A DNA stretch of 64,000 nucleotides from JAXDJH01 sp034663635 (GCA_034663635.1 JAXDJH010000017.1:62001-126000); one strand, 5' to 3'; shown: positions 1-8,197, counted from the first letter of the stretch. Translations and numbers: made by a program. Notes: a model not told the origin generated them from the letters alone.

Positions 1-804
1 CGAACGCTCTACCGGTGGAGTGTCGAAACGCATGGGCTCGCGGGGAACGGGCGGTTGCTCGGCACCCGCCGAAGCGACGCCCGTGTCGCGGTTCCCTTCT
101 CCGAAGTCGAGGATCAGCACGGTGATGTTGTCTTCGCCGCCAGCCTCGTTCGCCAGTTCGACCAAACGGTCGGCGGCGCGCTGAGGATCCGGCTCCGACG
201 CGAGGACGTCTCTTATCTGCGGTTCCGACAGCATCGAAGTCAGCCCATCGCTGTTGATGAGGATCCTGTCGCCCTCTTGCAACCTCAAAGTGATGGTGTC
301 GACGTCAACATCGGAATCCACGCCGAGAGCGCGGGTGATGATGGATCGCTGGGGATGTCTCTCAGCTTCTTCAGGACGAAGCCTTCCCTCGCGAACCATC
401 CGACCGACGAGAGTGTGGTCCTCGGTGATCTGCGAGAGGTCGCCGTCACGAAACAGATAAGCGCGCGAGTCACCGACGTGGGCGAGGTGCGCTTCCTCTC
501 CCTCGACGAGAACGAGCGTCGTCGTCGTGCCCATCCCGCGAAGAGAGGCGTCGCTCTGGCTCCGTTCCCAGATCTTCTTGTTCGCGTCCCTCACGAGTTG
601 GATCAATGCGTCGGGGCCGTCGGGAGCGCTCGCATCCGCGCCGCTCTTGATCGTCTTGACCGCAGTATCCGAGGCGACATCTCCGGCAAGATGACCGCCC
701 ATCCCATCCGCAACGACGTAGAGGGGCTCGTCTATCAGGTACGAGTCTTCGTTCGCCTCGCGAACCCGTCCTACGTCAGAGCGCGCGCCGACCCGGACGT
801 TCAT
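1..804 (-). CDS. pstP: PP2C-family Ser/Thr protein phosphatase (PstP-like), 3' end outside window
   Basis: Partial gene; the frame stays open to the left edge, giving about 268 residues. It should remove phosphate from Ser/Thr in opposition to a PknA/PknB-type kinase. The translation starts MNVRVGARSDVGRVREANED, which carries the RxxNED motif of PP2C phosphatases. Metal-binding DGMGGH follows near residue 40, then GMGTTTT, HVGDSRAYLF and, near the end of the catalytic domain, GGEDNITVLILD. The ATG overlaps the TGA of the FhaB gene by 3 bp (ATGA), so the two are translationally coupled. The order fhaA-fhaB-phosphatase matches the cell-division/cell-wall signalling operon of Actinobacteria, where a membrane-anchored PstP is usual. 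The C-terminal membrane segment expected from the family would lie outside the window. Confidence 0.9.
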   Translation of the reverse strand, partial: MNVRVGARSDVGRVREANEDSYLIDEPLYVVADGMGGHLAGDVASDTAVKTIKSGADASAPDGPDALIQLVRDANKKIWERSQSDASLRGMGTTTTLVLVEGEEAHLAHVGDSRAYLFRDGDLSQITEDHTLVGRMVREGRLRPEEAERHPQRSIITRALGVDSDVDVDTITLRLQEGDRILINSDGLTSMLSEPQIRDVLASEPDPQRAADRLVELANEAGGEDNITVLILDFGEGNRDTGVASAGAEQPPVPREPMRFDTPPVERS

Positions 805-1253
805 CTCAGTTCCATCACGGTCTTGCCGATCTTCAGACGGTCTCCGCGCTGGAGCTCCGTCGGCGCGGTGATCCGACGCCGGTTCAGATACGTGCCATTA
901 GTAGAGCCCATGTCTTCGACCATGAATTGGTCGCCCCTCGCGAAGATCCGCCCATGGACGGTGGAGACATATGAGTCGTCGAGAACGATGTGGCTCTTCT
1001 CGCCTCGCCCGATGATCAGTTCATCACCGAGGTCGAATGACTTGCCTTTGAGGTTCTCGCCTTCGATGACCGCGAGCTTCTTAGGTGGTTTCTTGGACCG
1101 CTTCTTCTGTGGCGAAGGTGCCGAACCGCGGACGGCGGCCGGCGACGTTGCCGGCCTTAGCTCGAGGTACATCGCCCTGACAGCGCGGGCGATGAATATG
1201 TAAAGGACGAGCAGGAATGCGTACTTGAGGAGAACGAGGACGAGATCCGGCAT
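801..1253 (-). CDS. fhaB: FHA-domain membrane protein FhaB-like
   Basis: 150 residues. An N-terminal hydrophobic helix (about residues 5-28) is followed by a basic Pro/Lys linker and a C-terminal FHA domain from about residue 75. FHA landmarks are visible: IIGRGEKSHI, the VSTVHGRI strand with the phosphothreonine-contacting Ser/His region, and GSTNGTYLN. FHA domains bind phosphothreonine, so the protein probably docks a phosphorylated partner at the membrane, as FhaB (FipA) does in mycobacteria. It sits 3 bp downstream of the FhaA gene and overlaps the phosphatase start. The length and layout agree with FhaB; the symbol is given by domain layout and gene order. Confidence 0.9.
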   Translation of the reverse strand: MPDLVLVLLKYAFLLVLYIFIARAVRAMYLELRPATSPAAVRGSAPSPQKKRSKKPPKKLAVIEGENLKGKSFDLGDELIIGRGEKSHIVLDDSYVSTVHGRIFARGDQFMVEDMGSTNGTYLNRRRITAPTELQRGDRLKIGKTVMELR

Positions 1254-1256
1254 CGC

Positions 1257-2036
1257 CTAACCCTCGCCCCCGCTCTTGAAGAGCAACTCGCTCGTGCCGA
1301 ACGCGAGCTTGTCTCCGTCCCGCAGTGAGTGCTCCTTAGCCTGCTTTCCGTTAACGAGCGTCCCGTTCGTCGATCCGAGATCTACGAGAATCCATCCGCT
1401 CCCGTCACGTCGTAACTCCGCGTGACGCCGGCTGACATTCGAGTCGGCCAAGACCACGTCGTTCGTTGACATGCGACCGATGACCACAGGGTCGCGCGTG
1501 ATCGAGATCCTCTCCTTCTGAGAACCGTCATCCCCGAGGACGATGAGTTCTGCCCCCGAACTAGGCACGCCAAGTCGGTCGGCGGTGTCGGTCGCGATCG
1601 CACGCGAGGCCGACGCGTTCTCCGCGTTCGTCTCACGTGTTGAGACGCGGGGGCCGGGCACGTCGGCATCGGCGACGAGTGACGCCTCCACCTTGAGCTC
1701 TCCTTTGCCCATCGACTCGTCGCCGACGAAAGTGATCCTGGGAAGACCCATAAGGTTCCACCGGTTCAACTTCGCCTGTTCGATCACGAGCTCGGAGAAC
1801 TCACGCTGGAGGCCCGCTTCCATCTGCGAGAACCGTTCATGGTCCTCGGGGCCCATGACCACGCGGAATTCATTGGGGGCGTAGATCCGGTTGACCGAGA
1901 CGGTCTTGTTCTCGGCCATCTCGCGCAGGATCCGGCGCCCCACCTCGACCGGTTGCAGTCCGGAGCGGAACACCTTGGTGAAGAAGCCCTCAACGAGGCC
2001 TTCAAGCCGTTGTTCGATGCCTTTGCCGACGCCCAT
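1257..2036 (-). CDS. fhaA: FhaA-like protein (DUF3662 + FHA)
   Basis: 259 residues. The N-terminal 120 residues match the DUF3662 domain of FhaA (MGVGKGIEQRLEGLVEGFFTK start, YAPNEFRVVMGPEDHERF). A variable acidic/Ser linker follows, then a C-terminal FHA domain (VIGRMSTNDVVLAD, VSRRHAEL, GSTNGTLVNGK). FhaA proteins are cytoplasmic phosphothreonine readers acting with PknB and the lipid II flippase MurJ in mycobacteria; the same role here is inferred. First gene of the visible minus-strand operon, ahead of fhaB and the phosphatase. The ATG at 2036 gives the conserved N-terminus. Confidence 0.93.
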   Translation of the reverse strand: MGVGKGIEQRLEGLVEGFFTKVFRSGLQPVEVGRRILREMAENKTVSVNRIYAPNEFRVVMGPEDHERFSQMEAGLQREFSELVIEQAKLNRWNLMGLPRITFVGDESMGKGELKVEASLVADADVPGPRVSTRETNAENASASRAIATDTADRLGVPSSGAELIVLGDDGSQKERISITRDPVVIGRMSTNDVVLADSNVSRRHAELRRDGSGWILVDLGSTNGTLVNGKQAKEHSLRDGDKLAFGTSELLFKSGGEG

Positions 2037-2126
2037 GAAGGTGGATTATGCCCGCGGCTTGAGTTCCTAGGCCTAATCGGGTGAGGGTGCGGTTTCTATA
2101 TCCTGACGTCTCCGAATTCACCCTCT

Positions 2127-2209
2127 GGGCGAGTGGTGGAATGGCAGACACGCTGGCTTCAGGTGCCAGTGCTCGCAAGAGTGTGGGGGTTCAAATCCCC
2201 CCTCGCCCA
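2127..2209 (+). tRNA. tRNA-Leu (anticodon CAG)
   Basis: Acceptor stem GGGCGAG (2127-2133) pairs with CTCGCCC (2202-2208), with discriminator A2209. Anticodon stem CTGGC/GCCAG encloses loop TTCAGGT, so the anticodon is CAG and it reads CUG. A long variable arm and a GTTCAAATC T-loop support the class II call. CCA is not encoded. A 14-bp copy of its 3' end recurs at 2315-2328. Confidence 0.96.
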
Positions 2210-2264
2210 CGCTACGCGTGCGCTCCGCGTGAGCGAGGTCCGCCGTACCCGAGCCCTTCCCTCC

Positions 2265-2311
2265 CCGACTGTGCGCAGGCCGCCGACATTTCGCGCTGTG
2301 CGCACACTCGG
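2265..2311. repeat. Palindromic repeat, copy 1 (downstream of metalloprotease gene)
   Basis: Inverted repeat with arms CCGACTGTGCGCA (2265-2277) and TGCGCACACTCGG (2299-2311); 12 of 13 positions pair, with a 21-nt centre. A near-identical copy in the same orientation lies at 3109-3155 on the other side of the metalloprotease gene. It could also act as a terminator for the flanking genes. Confidence 0.8.
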
Positions 2312-2314
2312 CGA

Positions 2315-2328
2315 CCCTCGCCCACGCT
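2315..2328 (+). repeat. 14-bp direct repeat of the tRNA-Leu 3' end
   Basis: CCCTCGCCCACGCT is identical to 2200-2213, which spans the tRNA-Leu acceptor end and four downstream bases. Exact repeats of a tRNA 3' end are the usual trace of site-specific integration. No integrase is seen here, so this is an att-like remnant at most. Confidence 0.6.
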
Positions 2329-2332
2329 CCCT

Positions 2333-3025
2333 TTACCGACGGCCGTAGGCGTTTCGAAACGTGTCTATGTCGTGGCGTTCGAGCGTGCGCATCACGGTGC
2401 CTATGAAGTCGTAGGACGGACACATCGTGTGGCGTCGGTCGTTCAGCAGGTCGGGACAGAGGTTGGAGCTTTCGGGCCAGTGGCCCTGATCGCCCGGCCC
2501 CCCCGTGATCCGGCCCCCGGCGTGGCCGAACTCATGCGAGGCGACCGCCCACATGTCGGTCTCACCCGGCCCCGGAGGGGTGGACGGATCGAAGTGCCAG
2601 GTCTCCTCCTTGTCGAAGAGCATCTGAAAGCTGTACATCTGCCTCGTTCCGGTTCCTTCGCCGAACGTGCAGGTGACCGTGACCGCGAGGCGTCCGCCGG
2701 GGCCATCAAGCCGGCCCCATTGGACGTAGTTCTGGCCGCGAGGTTGCGAGCAAGGCGCCAACTTTCCCGCCTCTCGATCCGTGCGGTCGCGGCGGAACCG
2801 AAGCTGAGCTCCGGCGTGGTTCCACTGCCGGCTGCCTTTCATGACGGCGTTCCGCGCGCCCCTGCTGCGAGGGAAGTCCCGATCGAATCTCCAGACGACG
2901 CTGTGGTTCGGCCACCGAGCGCCGTACCACCTGCCGGCTCGGTGACCCCGCGCGGGTGAGATGGGAAGTACGAGAACCAGAGCCCCAAGAAGGGCGATCG
3001 AGACGCGGATCGCGTTTCGAGACAA
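2333..3025 (-). CDS. Secreted zinc metalloprotease-like protein with HEFGH motif
   Basis: 230 residues if translation starts at TTG 3025, which gives a clear signal peptide (basic MSRNAIR, hydrophobic core about residues 8-22, SPARG cleavage region). The frame is open further upstream but that part reads through the palindromic repeat and is unlikely to be coding. The zinc motif HEFGH is at residues 164-168. The canonical third ligand of HExxHxxGxxH is missing (Thr at that place); His182 or another residue would have to serve, and Met201 or Met212 could be the Met-turn. It resembles matrixin/metzincin-like secreted proteases, but the family is not certain. Flanked on both sides by copies of the same palindromic repeat. 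Confidence 0.7.
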   Translation of the reverse strand: MSRNAIRVSIALLGALVLVLPISPARGHRAGRWYGARWPNHSVVWRFDRDFPRSRGARNAVMKGSRQWNHAGAQLRFRRDRTDREAGKLAPCSQPRGQNYVQWGRLDGPGGRLAVTVTCTFGEGTGTRQMYSFQMLFDKEETWHFDPSTPPGPGETDMWAVASHEFGHAGGRITGGPGDQGHWPESSNLCPDLLNDRRHTMCPSYDFIGTVMRTLERHDIDTFRNAYGRR

Positions 3026-3108
3026 GGCACAGCTTCTCTCGTCGACGGAGTGAGCTTCTCCTTTGGCCGGATACCCCGTAGCCCGCGACCGAAACGCGCC
3101 GCCCCTTC

Positions 3109-3155
3109 CCGAGTGTGCGCAGGCCGACGATATTTCGCGCTGTGCGCACACTCGG
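3109..3155. repeat. Palindromic repeat, copy 2
   Basis: Perfect 13-bp inverted repeat: CCGAGTGTGCGCA (3109-3121) and TGCGCACACTCGG (3143-3155), 21-nt centre. It differs from copy 1 (2265-2311) at only a few bases and is in the same orientation. Located between the divergent metalloprotease and blaI genes. Confidence 0.85.
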
Positions 3156-3177
3156 TGAGGGGGAGGTCTGGTCTTAG

Positions 3178-3195
3178 CTACTACAACGGGCGTAG
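3178..3195. promoter_or_regulatory. Candidate BlaI operator
   Basis: CTACTACAACGGGCGTAG has the form CTAC-N10-GTAG, 35 bp before the blaI start. Known BlaI/MecI operators centre on TACTACA/TGTAGTA half-sites; here the left half is a good match and the right half is weaker. The same spacing recurs at 5065-5082 ahead of the ABC importer. Confidence 0.5.
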
Positions 3196-3230
3196 GATTC
3201 CCATCCGGACGCATCTCCAAGGGAGAAACG

Positions 3231-3632
3231 ATGGCACCGCGAAGGAGACAGCCCCTCGCCGACGTGCTCGGCCCCCTAGAGGCCGAGGTCATGTCGGTGA
3301 TCTGGGACCGGGGCGAGGTCACGGTCAGAGACGTTCATAAGACACTCACGAAGAAGAGCAACATCGCTTACACGACGGTGATGACAACGATGGGCAGGCT
3401 CACCGACAAGGGGCTCTTGAGGAGGGTCGAAGAGCAGCCCGCTCACCACTATTTCCCTGAGGTCACGCGCGAGCAGTACGCGCGCTCCACCGTGAAGTCT
3501 GTGGTCGACTGGCTCGTGAACCATTTCCGGGATCCAGCCGTCGCCTACTTCATCGACAAGGTTGAGGCTGAGGACGAAGACGTCATCGAGAGCCTCCGAG
3601 AGGCGATCGAGCAGAGGGAAAGTAAGAGGTAA
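3231..3632 (+). CDS. BlaI/MecI/CopY-family transcriptional repressor
   Basis: 133 residues, the usual family length. An N-terminal winged helix (PLEAEVMSVIWDRGEVTVRDVH, then AYTTVMTTMGRLTDKGLLRR as recognition helix and wing) is followed by an acidic C-terminal dimerisation helix. Family members bind dyads as dimers and are released when a partner membrane protease triggers their cleavage. The M56 protease gene starts 3 bp after its stop, the standard BlaI-BlaR1-type pair. ATG 3231 follows GGGAGAAACG. Controlled genes are not certain; nearby dyads suggest autoregulation and control of the importer. Confidence 0.92.
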   Translation: MAPRRRQPLADVLGPLEAEVMSVIWDRGEVTVRDVHKTLTKKSNIAYTTVMTTMGRLTDKGLLRRVEEQPAHHYFPEVTREQYARSTVKSVVDWLVNHFRDPAVAYFIDKVEAEDEDVIESLREAIEQRESKR

Positions 3633-3635
3633 GGC

Positions 3636-5051
3636 TTGCTCCTGTCGTCGCCCACGATCGTCGCCTTAGAAACCGATTCGGCGTGGGTGGTCATCCTCGC
3701 CGTGTCATTGGTCACGCTTCCCTGCGTCCTCCTCCTTCGGAAGCTCATCAACCGTCCTGGGGGCATCACGTCGGCGGTGTTGTTGATCCTTCCTCTGGCA
3801 CTGCCGCTCGTTCTCGCGGCCGTTTTCCAGCAGGGCGTGCTTCCCGAGATCAGCGTGCTCCGACCGGTCACGTCCGCGCTCGGAACGCACGAGCCGCTTC
3901 GGTTCCTGTGGGTCAGCGACGGACGGGAAGGCTTCGCCGTCCCATATGCGCTCATCGGCTCGACGGGACCGTGGCTCTTCCTCATAGGGGTATCGGCGAG
4001 CTCCTTCATGCTCCTTCGCCGGTTCCTAGGCTGGGTGTCGATGAGGTCGCTGTTGCGACGATGCTCGGAAGTGGATTCGGTGCGCGACGCGGAGCTTCAC
4101 GACCTGGTCGAGGTCCTCAGTAGCGAGGCGGGCCTTAAGGTCCCACCGGCCCTCTACTTCCTACCGCGTGAAGTCTCGGGGGCGTTCGCGATGGGAGGGG
4201 GCCGGGCCAGGATCCTGATCTCACGGGATCTCGTCGAGGAGCTCGAATGCGACGAGCTCCAAGGGATCCTCGCCCACGAACTGGCCCATATCTCGGCCCA
4301 TGACATCCAAACGGTCGTTATCGCCGGGCTCCTGCGCGATCTGGTCGCGTGGAACCCGTTCGCTCATATCGCCTATCGGAGGCTCACCACCGATCGTGAG
4401 TTCGAGGCTGATCGGCGGGCTGCCTCCCTGACGGGCAAGCCGCTCGCTCTCGCGTCCAGCATCGTGAAGGTCTGCGAGCTGATGCGCCGCCGGCCGGTCG
4501 TCGCTCCTCGGAGCGGGATAGCGTTCGCACGGCCCCGGGGGAGGGTCAGCCGAAGAGTCACCAACCTCCTGGCGCTTGCAGACGGTCGGATCTCTGCGGC
4601 CCCCGCTAGCACGATCCCGTATATCGCCGCCGCGTGCCTCGCTGCTCTGTTGGGCCTACAGGTCGCGGCCCGCCTGTCGCAGGCCGACTCAAACGCCTTC
4701 GCGATCGTGTGGGGGAACTCGTCAAACGACGTGAAGGTGTTCGAGACACCTCGCAAGTTCATGGGCGGCACCGCACCCGCAGCGGAGCGTCGATTCGGCA
4801 AAGGCGCGAAAGCCAAGCAGGGCGAGCTCGAGCGGCTCGGGCACTTCCCTGGAGACCGCTACCCGAACTTCGAGGCCAGCTACCTCGTGCAGGCGAAGGA
4901 CCTCCACGGCTTCATGCGGGCGTTCACCGCCTACGCCAGAAGCCAGGGCTACAAAGTGGAGGCGGAGAGCCTCAGTGCTTCACCCGTGCTTTCGGGGCCG
5001 GGACTCGGAGTCTTCAAGATCGAGGCCTCGGAAGCGTTCGCCTCCCGCTGA
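3636..5051 (+). CDS. M56-family membrane metalloprotease (BlaR1-like)
   Basis: 471 residues from TTG 3636, preceded by AAGAGG within the end of blaI. Hydrophobic segments occur near residues 10-30, 45-65 and 110-130. The zinc motif HELAH sits in the sequence LQGILAHELAHISAHD, followed by a downstream Glu-containing helix (TTDREFEADRRAASL) that is typical of the third ligand in M48/M56 proteases. No penicillin-binding sensor domain is recognisable. The C-terminal 100 residues, after a last hydrophobic stretch near residue 330, are extracytoplasmic and of unknown ligand. It should sense an external signal and lead to inactivation of the BlaI protein. What it senses here is unknown. Confidence 0.88.
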   Translation: MLLSSPTIVALETDSAWVVILAVSLVTLPCVLLLRKLINRPGGITSAVLLILPLALPLVLAAVFQQGVLPEISVLRPVTSALGTHEPLRFLWVSDGREGFAVPYALIGSTGPWLFLIGVSASSFMLLRRFLGWVSMRSLLRRCSEVDSVRDAELHDLVEVLSSEAGLKVPPALYFLPREVSGAFAMGGGRARILISRDLVEELECDELQGILAHELAHISAHDIQTVVIAGLLRDLVAWNPFAHIAYRRLTTDREFEADRRAASLTGKPLALASSIVKVCELMRRRPVVAPRSGIAFARPRGRVSRRVTNLLALADGRISAAPASTIPYIAAACLAALLGLQVAARLSQADSNAFAIVWGNSSNDVKVFETPRKFMGGTAPAAERRFGKGAKAKQGELERLGHFPGDRYPNFEASYLVQAKDLHGFMRAFTAYARSQGYKVEAESLSASPVLSGPGLGVFKIEASEAFASR

Positions 5052-5064
5052 CCAAGTGGCAGTT

Positions 5065-5082
5065 CTACGACATTGGTAGTAG
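5065..5082. promoter_or_regulatory. Candidate BlaI-type operator upstream of ABC importer
   Basis: CTACGACATTGGTAGTAG is a dyad in which 7 of 9 positions pair. Read on the other strand it is close to the BlaI consensus TACTACA-N-TGTAGTA. It lies 88 bp before the importer start and shares the CTAC-N10-GTAG spacing with 3178-3195. A further half-site-like GGTAGTAGG follows near 5144. Confidence 0.5.
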
Positions 5083-5169
5083 CGTGAGGGGTCCAGAATC
5101 TTGCGGGGGTCTGGGGATGGACATAGACTCCCCGCACGACTGGGGTAGTAGGCACCGATCGGGGGGAAT

Positions 5170-6162
5170 TTGAGCACTGCCGTAGAGGATGTTGGCCTTC
5201 CCGTCGGGGGACCCGCTCCCGGATTTGGTACGGAGGAGATCGAAGGCCGCACCCCATGGCAGCTCTTCTGGGCTCGGTTCAAACAGGACAAAATCGCGTT
5301 CGTCGGGCTCGGCGTCATCGTCTTACTGGTGCTTCTCGCTTTCGCAGCCGGGTTGATAGCGAAATTCATCACGCATCACGGACCCAACGATCTTTCGCTC
5401 GCACGCCAGATGACCGACTCGTTCGGACTTCCCAAAGGACCGAACAAGACCTACTGGTTCGGGGCCGATAAAGCAGGGCGCGACCTTTTCATCCGCGTGA
5501 TCTACGGGATCCGCACATCGCTGACGGTCGCGCTTATCGCGACCGTTATCTCGGTCAGCATTGGCGTGGTCATGGGGATCATCGCCGGCTTCTTCGGCGG
5601 AAAGATCGACACTGCAATCTCCCGCATGATCGACGTGATCTTGTCGCTGCCCCTTCTTCTCTTCGCGATCGGACTGGGGGCCGCGTGCTCAACGGAGAAG
5701 GAAGGTTGCAACCTCGGCATCACACACATCAAACCCGGGCTGGGGCTGGTGGTCTTCATCATCGCGGCGTTCAGCTGGCCGTACATCGCGCGCATCGTGC
5801 GCGGTAACACGTTGTCGATCAGGGAGAAGGAGTTCGTCGAAGCCGCGATCTCGCAGGGTGCGAGCAATCGCCGGATCATGTTCAAAGAGATCCTGCCGAA
5901 CCTCGTCGCTCCGATCATCATCTACTCGACGCTCATCATTCCTGCCAACATCGTGTTCGAAGCATCACTTTCTTTCCTAGGGCTCGGCGTCGGACAGAGC
6001 ACCCCTTCGTGGGGCCGCATGTTGTCGGATGCCACCATCTATCTCGATTCGGCGCCGTGGATGTTGCTGTTCCCGTGCGTCTTCCTAGTGCTCACAACTT
6101 TGGCTTTCAACCTGCTCGGTGACGGACTGCGGGATGCGCTAGACCCGCGCACCGGGCGCTAG
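5170..6162 (+). CDS. ABC transporter permease, DppC/OppC type
   Basis: 330 residues from TTG 5170, preceded by a GGGGGG tract. A cytoplasmic N-terminal segment is followed by a first membrane helix near residue 40 and a permease core with the EAA loop (EKEFVEAAISQGASNRRIM). It forms half of the membrane channel of a peptide/nickel (PepT) family importer. It is the first gene of the five-gene importer set and precedes the binding-protein gene, an unusual order because dppA or oppA normally leads. The substrate cannot be told from sequence. Confidence 0.93.
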   Translation: MSTAVEDVGLPVGGPAPGFGTEEIEGRTPWQLFWARFKQDKIAFVGLGVIVLLVLLAFAAGLIAKFITHHGPNDLSLARQMTDSFGLPKGPNKTYWFGADKAGRDLFIRVIYGIRTSLTVALIATVISVSIGVVMGIIAGFFGGKIDTAISRMIDVILSLPLLLFAIGLGAACSTEKEGCNLGITHIKPGLGLVVFIIAAFSWPYIARIVRGNTLSIREKEFVEAAISQGASNRRIMFKEILPNLVAPIIIYSTLIIPANIVFEASLSFLGLGVGQSTPSWGRMLSDATIYLDSAPWMLLFPCVFLVLTTLAFNLLGDGLRDALDPRTGR

Positions 6163-6263
6163 AGAGAGGGAGGTTCAGACAAGGAGGGATTTTCAGGGGG
6201 ACATTTTCGGCAGCATCTCGTAAGTGCGCATCACGAACAGACGTCAACCGAAAGGAGCAATGC

Positions 6264-8126
6264 ATGAGGTCTAAGCGACACCTGTGGGTGATCGCCCTAC
6301 TCATGGTCCTGTCACTCGTAGCCGCAGCATGTGGCGGCAGCGATGACACGGGCAGCGACACAGGAAACAACAACGGTGGCGACACCGGTACGGCCACCAA
6401 GGGTGGCACGATCCATTGGGAGTCTGAAGAGTTCGGATTCACGAACGGCTTCGACCCCACCGGTGAGTACCTCGGTGAGGCCTGGGGCGTCCTGAGCAAC
6501 CTGATGGGCCGTGGGCTCATGGGTTATCAGCACCTGGCCGGCGACGAGGGGAACACGACGATCCCCGACCTCGCAGCCGAGGATCCGAAGATCTCGGATG
6601 ACGGCCTGACCTACACGTTCACGCTGCGCGACGGTGTGAAGTTCGGTCCGCCGCTCAGCCGTGACGTAACCGCGTCGGACGTGGAGTTCGCGTTCCGTCG
6701 CATCGCGACCGAGTCGCTCGTAGCGCAGTACCAGAACTACTACGTCGGCACGATCAAGGGCCTGGAGCTCGGCAAGGACCCGGGCGCCGGCGGCATCGAA
6801 GGCATCAACGTGATCGACGACAAGACCATCGAGTTCACGCTCACTAAGCCGACCGGTGACTTCCTCTACCGCCTGGCGATGCCGGCGACGTTCCCGATGC
6901 CCGAAGAGGTCGCAGGTTGCTTCGACAAGGCCGGCGACTACGGCCGTTACGTCATCTCGAGCGGTCCGTACATGTTCGAGGGTTCCGACAAGCTCGACGC
7001 GTCGAGCTGCAAGACTCTGAAGCCGATCTCGGGTTACGACCCGACCAAGCAGATGATCTTGGTCCGCAACCCCGACTACGACCAGTCGACTGACGAGTAC
7101 CGTGAGAACAACTTCGATCAGTTCGACCACACCATCAACACGAACACGAACGACATCGAGCAGAAGGTGCTGTCGGGCGAGAGCGAGTTCGTTCTTACGC
7201 CGACCCCGCAGACCCTGCGTAAGTACGTCCAGGACCCCGAGCTCAAGGACCTCCTCCACGTGGAGGCCGGAGACCGGACCTGGTACATCACCATGAACCT
7301 CAACGCTCCGCCGATGGACGACATCCACGTCCGTAAGGCCGTCAACTGGGTCATGGACAAAGACGGTCTGCAGCGCGCATGGGGTGGCCCGACCGTTGGT
7401 GAGATCGCCGGTCACATCATCCCGGACACGATGCTCAACGGGATCCTTGACGACTACAACCCGTACGGCTCAGCCGACAACACGGGCGACGTCGAAAAGG
7501 CCATGGAAGAGATGAAGTTGTCGAAGTACGACCCGAACGGCGACGGTAAGTGCGACGAGAGCCCCGAGTGTCAGGACATGCTCGAGATCGGCAGCAACGT
7601 GCCGCCGAACACGGACATGCTTCCGATCGTCGAGGCCTCGCTCGAGAAGATCGGCATCACGCTGGACGCTCGCGAAGTTGCGGACGCCTACACGCCGATC
7701 CAGACCGTCGAGCGTCAGATCCCGCTCTCGATCCGTCCGGGTTGGGGCAAGGACTACGCGGACAGCTACACGTTCGTTGGTTTCCTCTTCGACGGCCGCA
7801 ACATCCTCTGCACCGGTAACACCAACTACTCGTTGGTCGGTATGCAGGCGGACAAGGCAGACGAGTGCGGCGTTCCTTACGCCGGCGACATCCCGAGCGT
7901 CGACGACGCCATCGACGGTTGCATCCCAGAGCTTGGGGATGCACGCGTTCAGTGTTGGGCCGACCTCGACAAGCAGCTCATGGAAGAAGTCGTTCCGTGG
8001 GTTCCTTACCTCGATGCAGCAGCTGTATGGGGCACGAGCCCCGCGGTGTCGAAGTGGGAGTTCGACCAGTTCTCCGGTACGCCGGCATGGTCGAGAGTCG
8101 CAGTGGACTCATCGCTCCAGAAGTAA
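6264..8126 (+). CDS. Peptide-type ABC transporter substrate-binding lipoprotein (SBP family 5)
   Basis: 620 residues. The signal peptide ends in a lipobox, VAAAC, with lipidated Cys23, then a Gly/Asp/Thr/Asn-rich tether (about residues 24-48). The mature part shows the family-5 features: GLTYTFTLRDGVKFGPP, YYVGTIKGLELG, VRKAVNWVMDKDGL and a C-terminal WVPYLDAAAVW segment. It captures the substrate outside the membrane and delivers it to the permeases. Cys pairs in the mature part could form disulfides. AAAGGAG lies 8 bp before the ATG. A strong hairpin follows the stop, which may protect or raise this part of the transcript relative to the rest. Confidence 0.94.
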   Translation: MRSKRHLWVIALLMVLSLVAAACGGSDDTGSDTGNNNGGDTGTATKGGTIHWESEEFGFTNGFDPTGEYLGEAWGVLSNLMGRGLMGYQHLAGDEGNTTIPDLAAEDPKISDDGLTYTFTLRDGVKFGPPLSRDVTASDVEFAFRRIATESLVAQYQNYYVGTIKGLELGKDPGAGGIEGINVIDDKTIEFTLTKPTGDFLYRLAMPATFPMPEEVAGCFDKAGDYGRYVISSGPYMFEGSDKLDASSCKTLKPISGYDPTKQMILVRNPDYDQSTDEYRENNFDQFDHTINTNTNDIEQKVLSGESEFVLTPTPQTLRKYVQDPELKDLLHVEAGDRTWYITMNLNAPPMDDIHVRKAVNWVMDKDGLQRAWGGPTVGEIAGHIIPDTMLNGILDDYNPYGSADNTGDVEKAMEEMKLSKYDPNGDGKCDESPECQDMLEIGSNVPPNTDMLPIVEASLEKIGITLDAREVADAYTPIQTVERQIPLSIRPGWGKDYADSYTFVGFLFDGRNILCTGNTNYSLVGMQADKADECGVPYAGDIPSVDDAIDGCIPELGDARVQCWADLDKQLMEEVVPWVPYLDAAAVWGTSPAVSKWEFDQFSGTPAWSRVAVDSSLQK

Positions 8127-8144
8127 GAAGTAGTTAGTGGTTGG

Positions 8145-8174
8145 GGAGAGCCGCCCGGAAACGGGCGGCTCTCC
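8145..8174 (+). terminator. Strong GC stem-loop after the binding-protein gene
   Basis: Perfect 13-bp stem GGAGAGCCGCCCG (8145-8157) and CGGGCGGCTCTCC (8162-8174) with a GAAA tetraloop. No long T-run follows, and the next importer gene starts 24 bp later. It may be a partial terminator or an mRNA 3'-end stabiliser that keeps the binding protein in excess, as known for other importer operons. Confidence 0.8.
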
Positions 8175-8197
8175 TTCCTACGAGAGGAACGGACGCA

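Noticed and set aside
55..1203. 382-residue open frame on the plus strand
   Set aside because: Antisense to the PP2C phosphatase and FhaB genes, which have clear domains; no motifs of its own. GC-rich DNA creates long antisense frames.
2081..2959. 292-residue open frame on the plus strand across tRNA-Leu
   Set aside because: It would run through a tRNA, the palindromic repeat and the antisense of the metalloprotease; no recognisable protein features.
5052..5169. Riboswitch before the ABC importer
   Set aside because: No conserved riboswitch core (cobalamin, TPP, NiCo) could be recognised; only the BlaI-type dyad is supported.
6312..7415. 367-residue frame on the minus strand
   Set aside because: Shadow of the binding-lipoprotein gene, composed mostly of Val, Leu, Arg and Asp without a domain.
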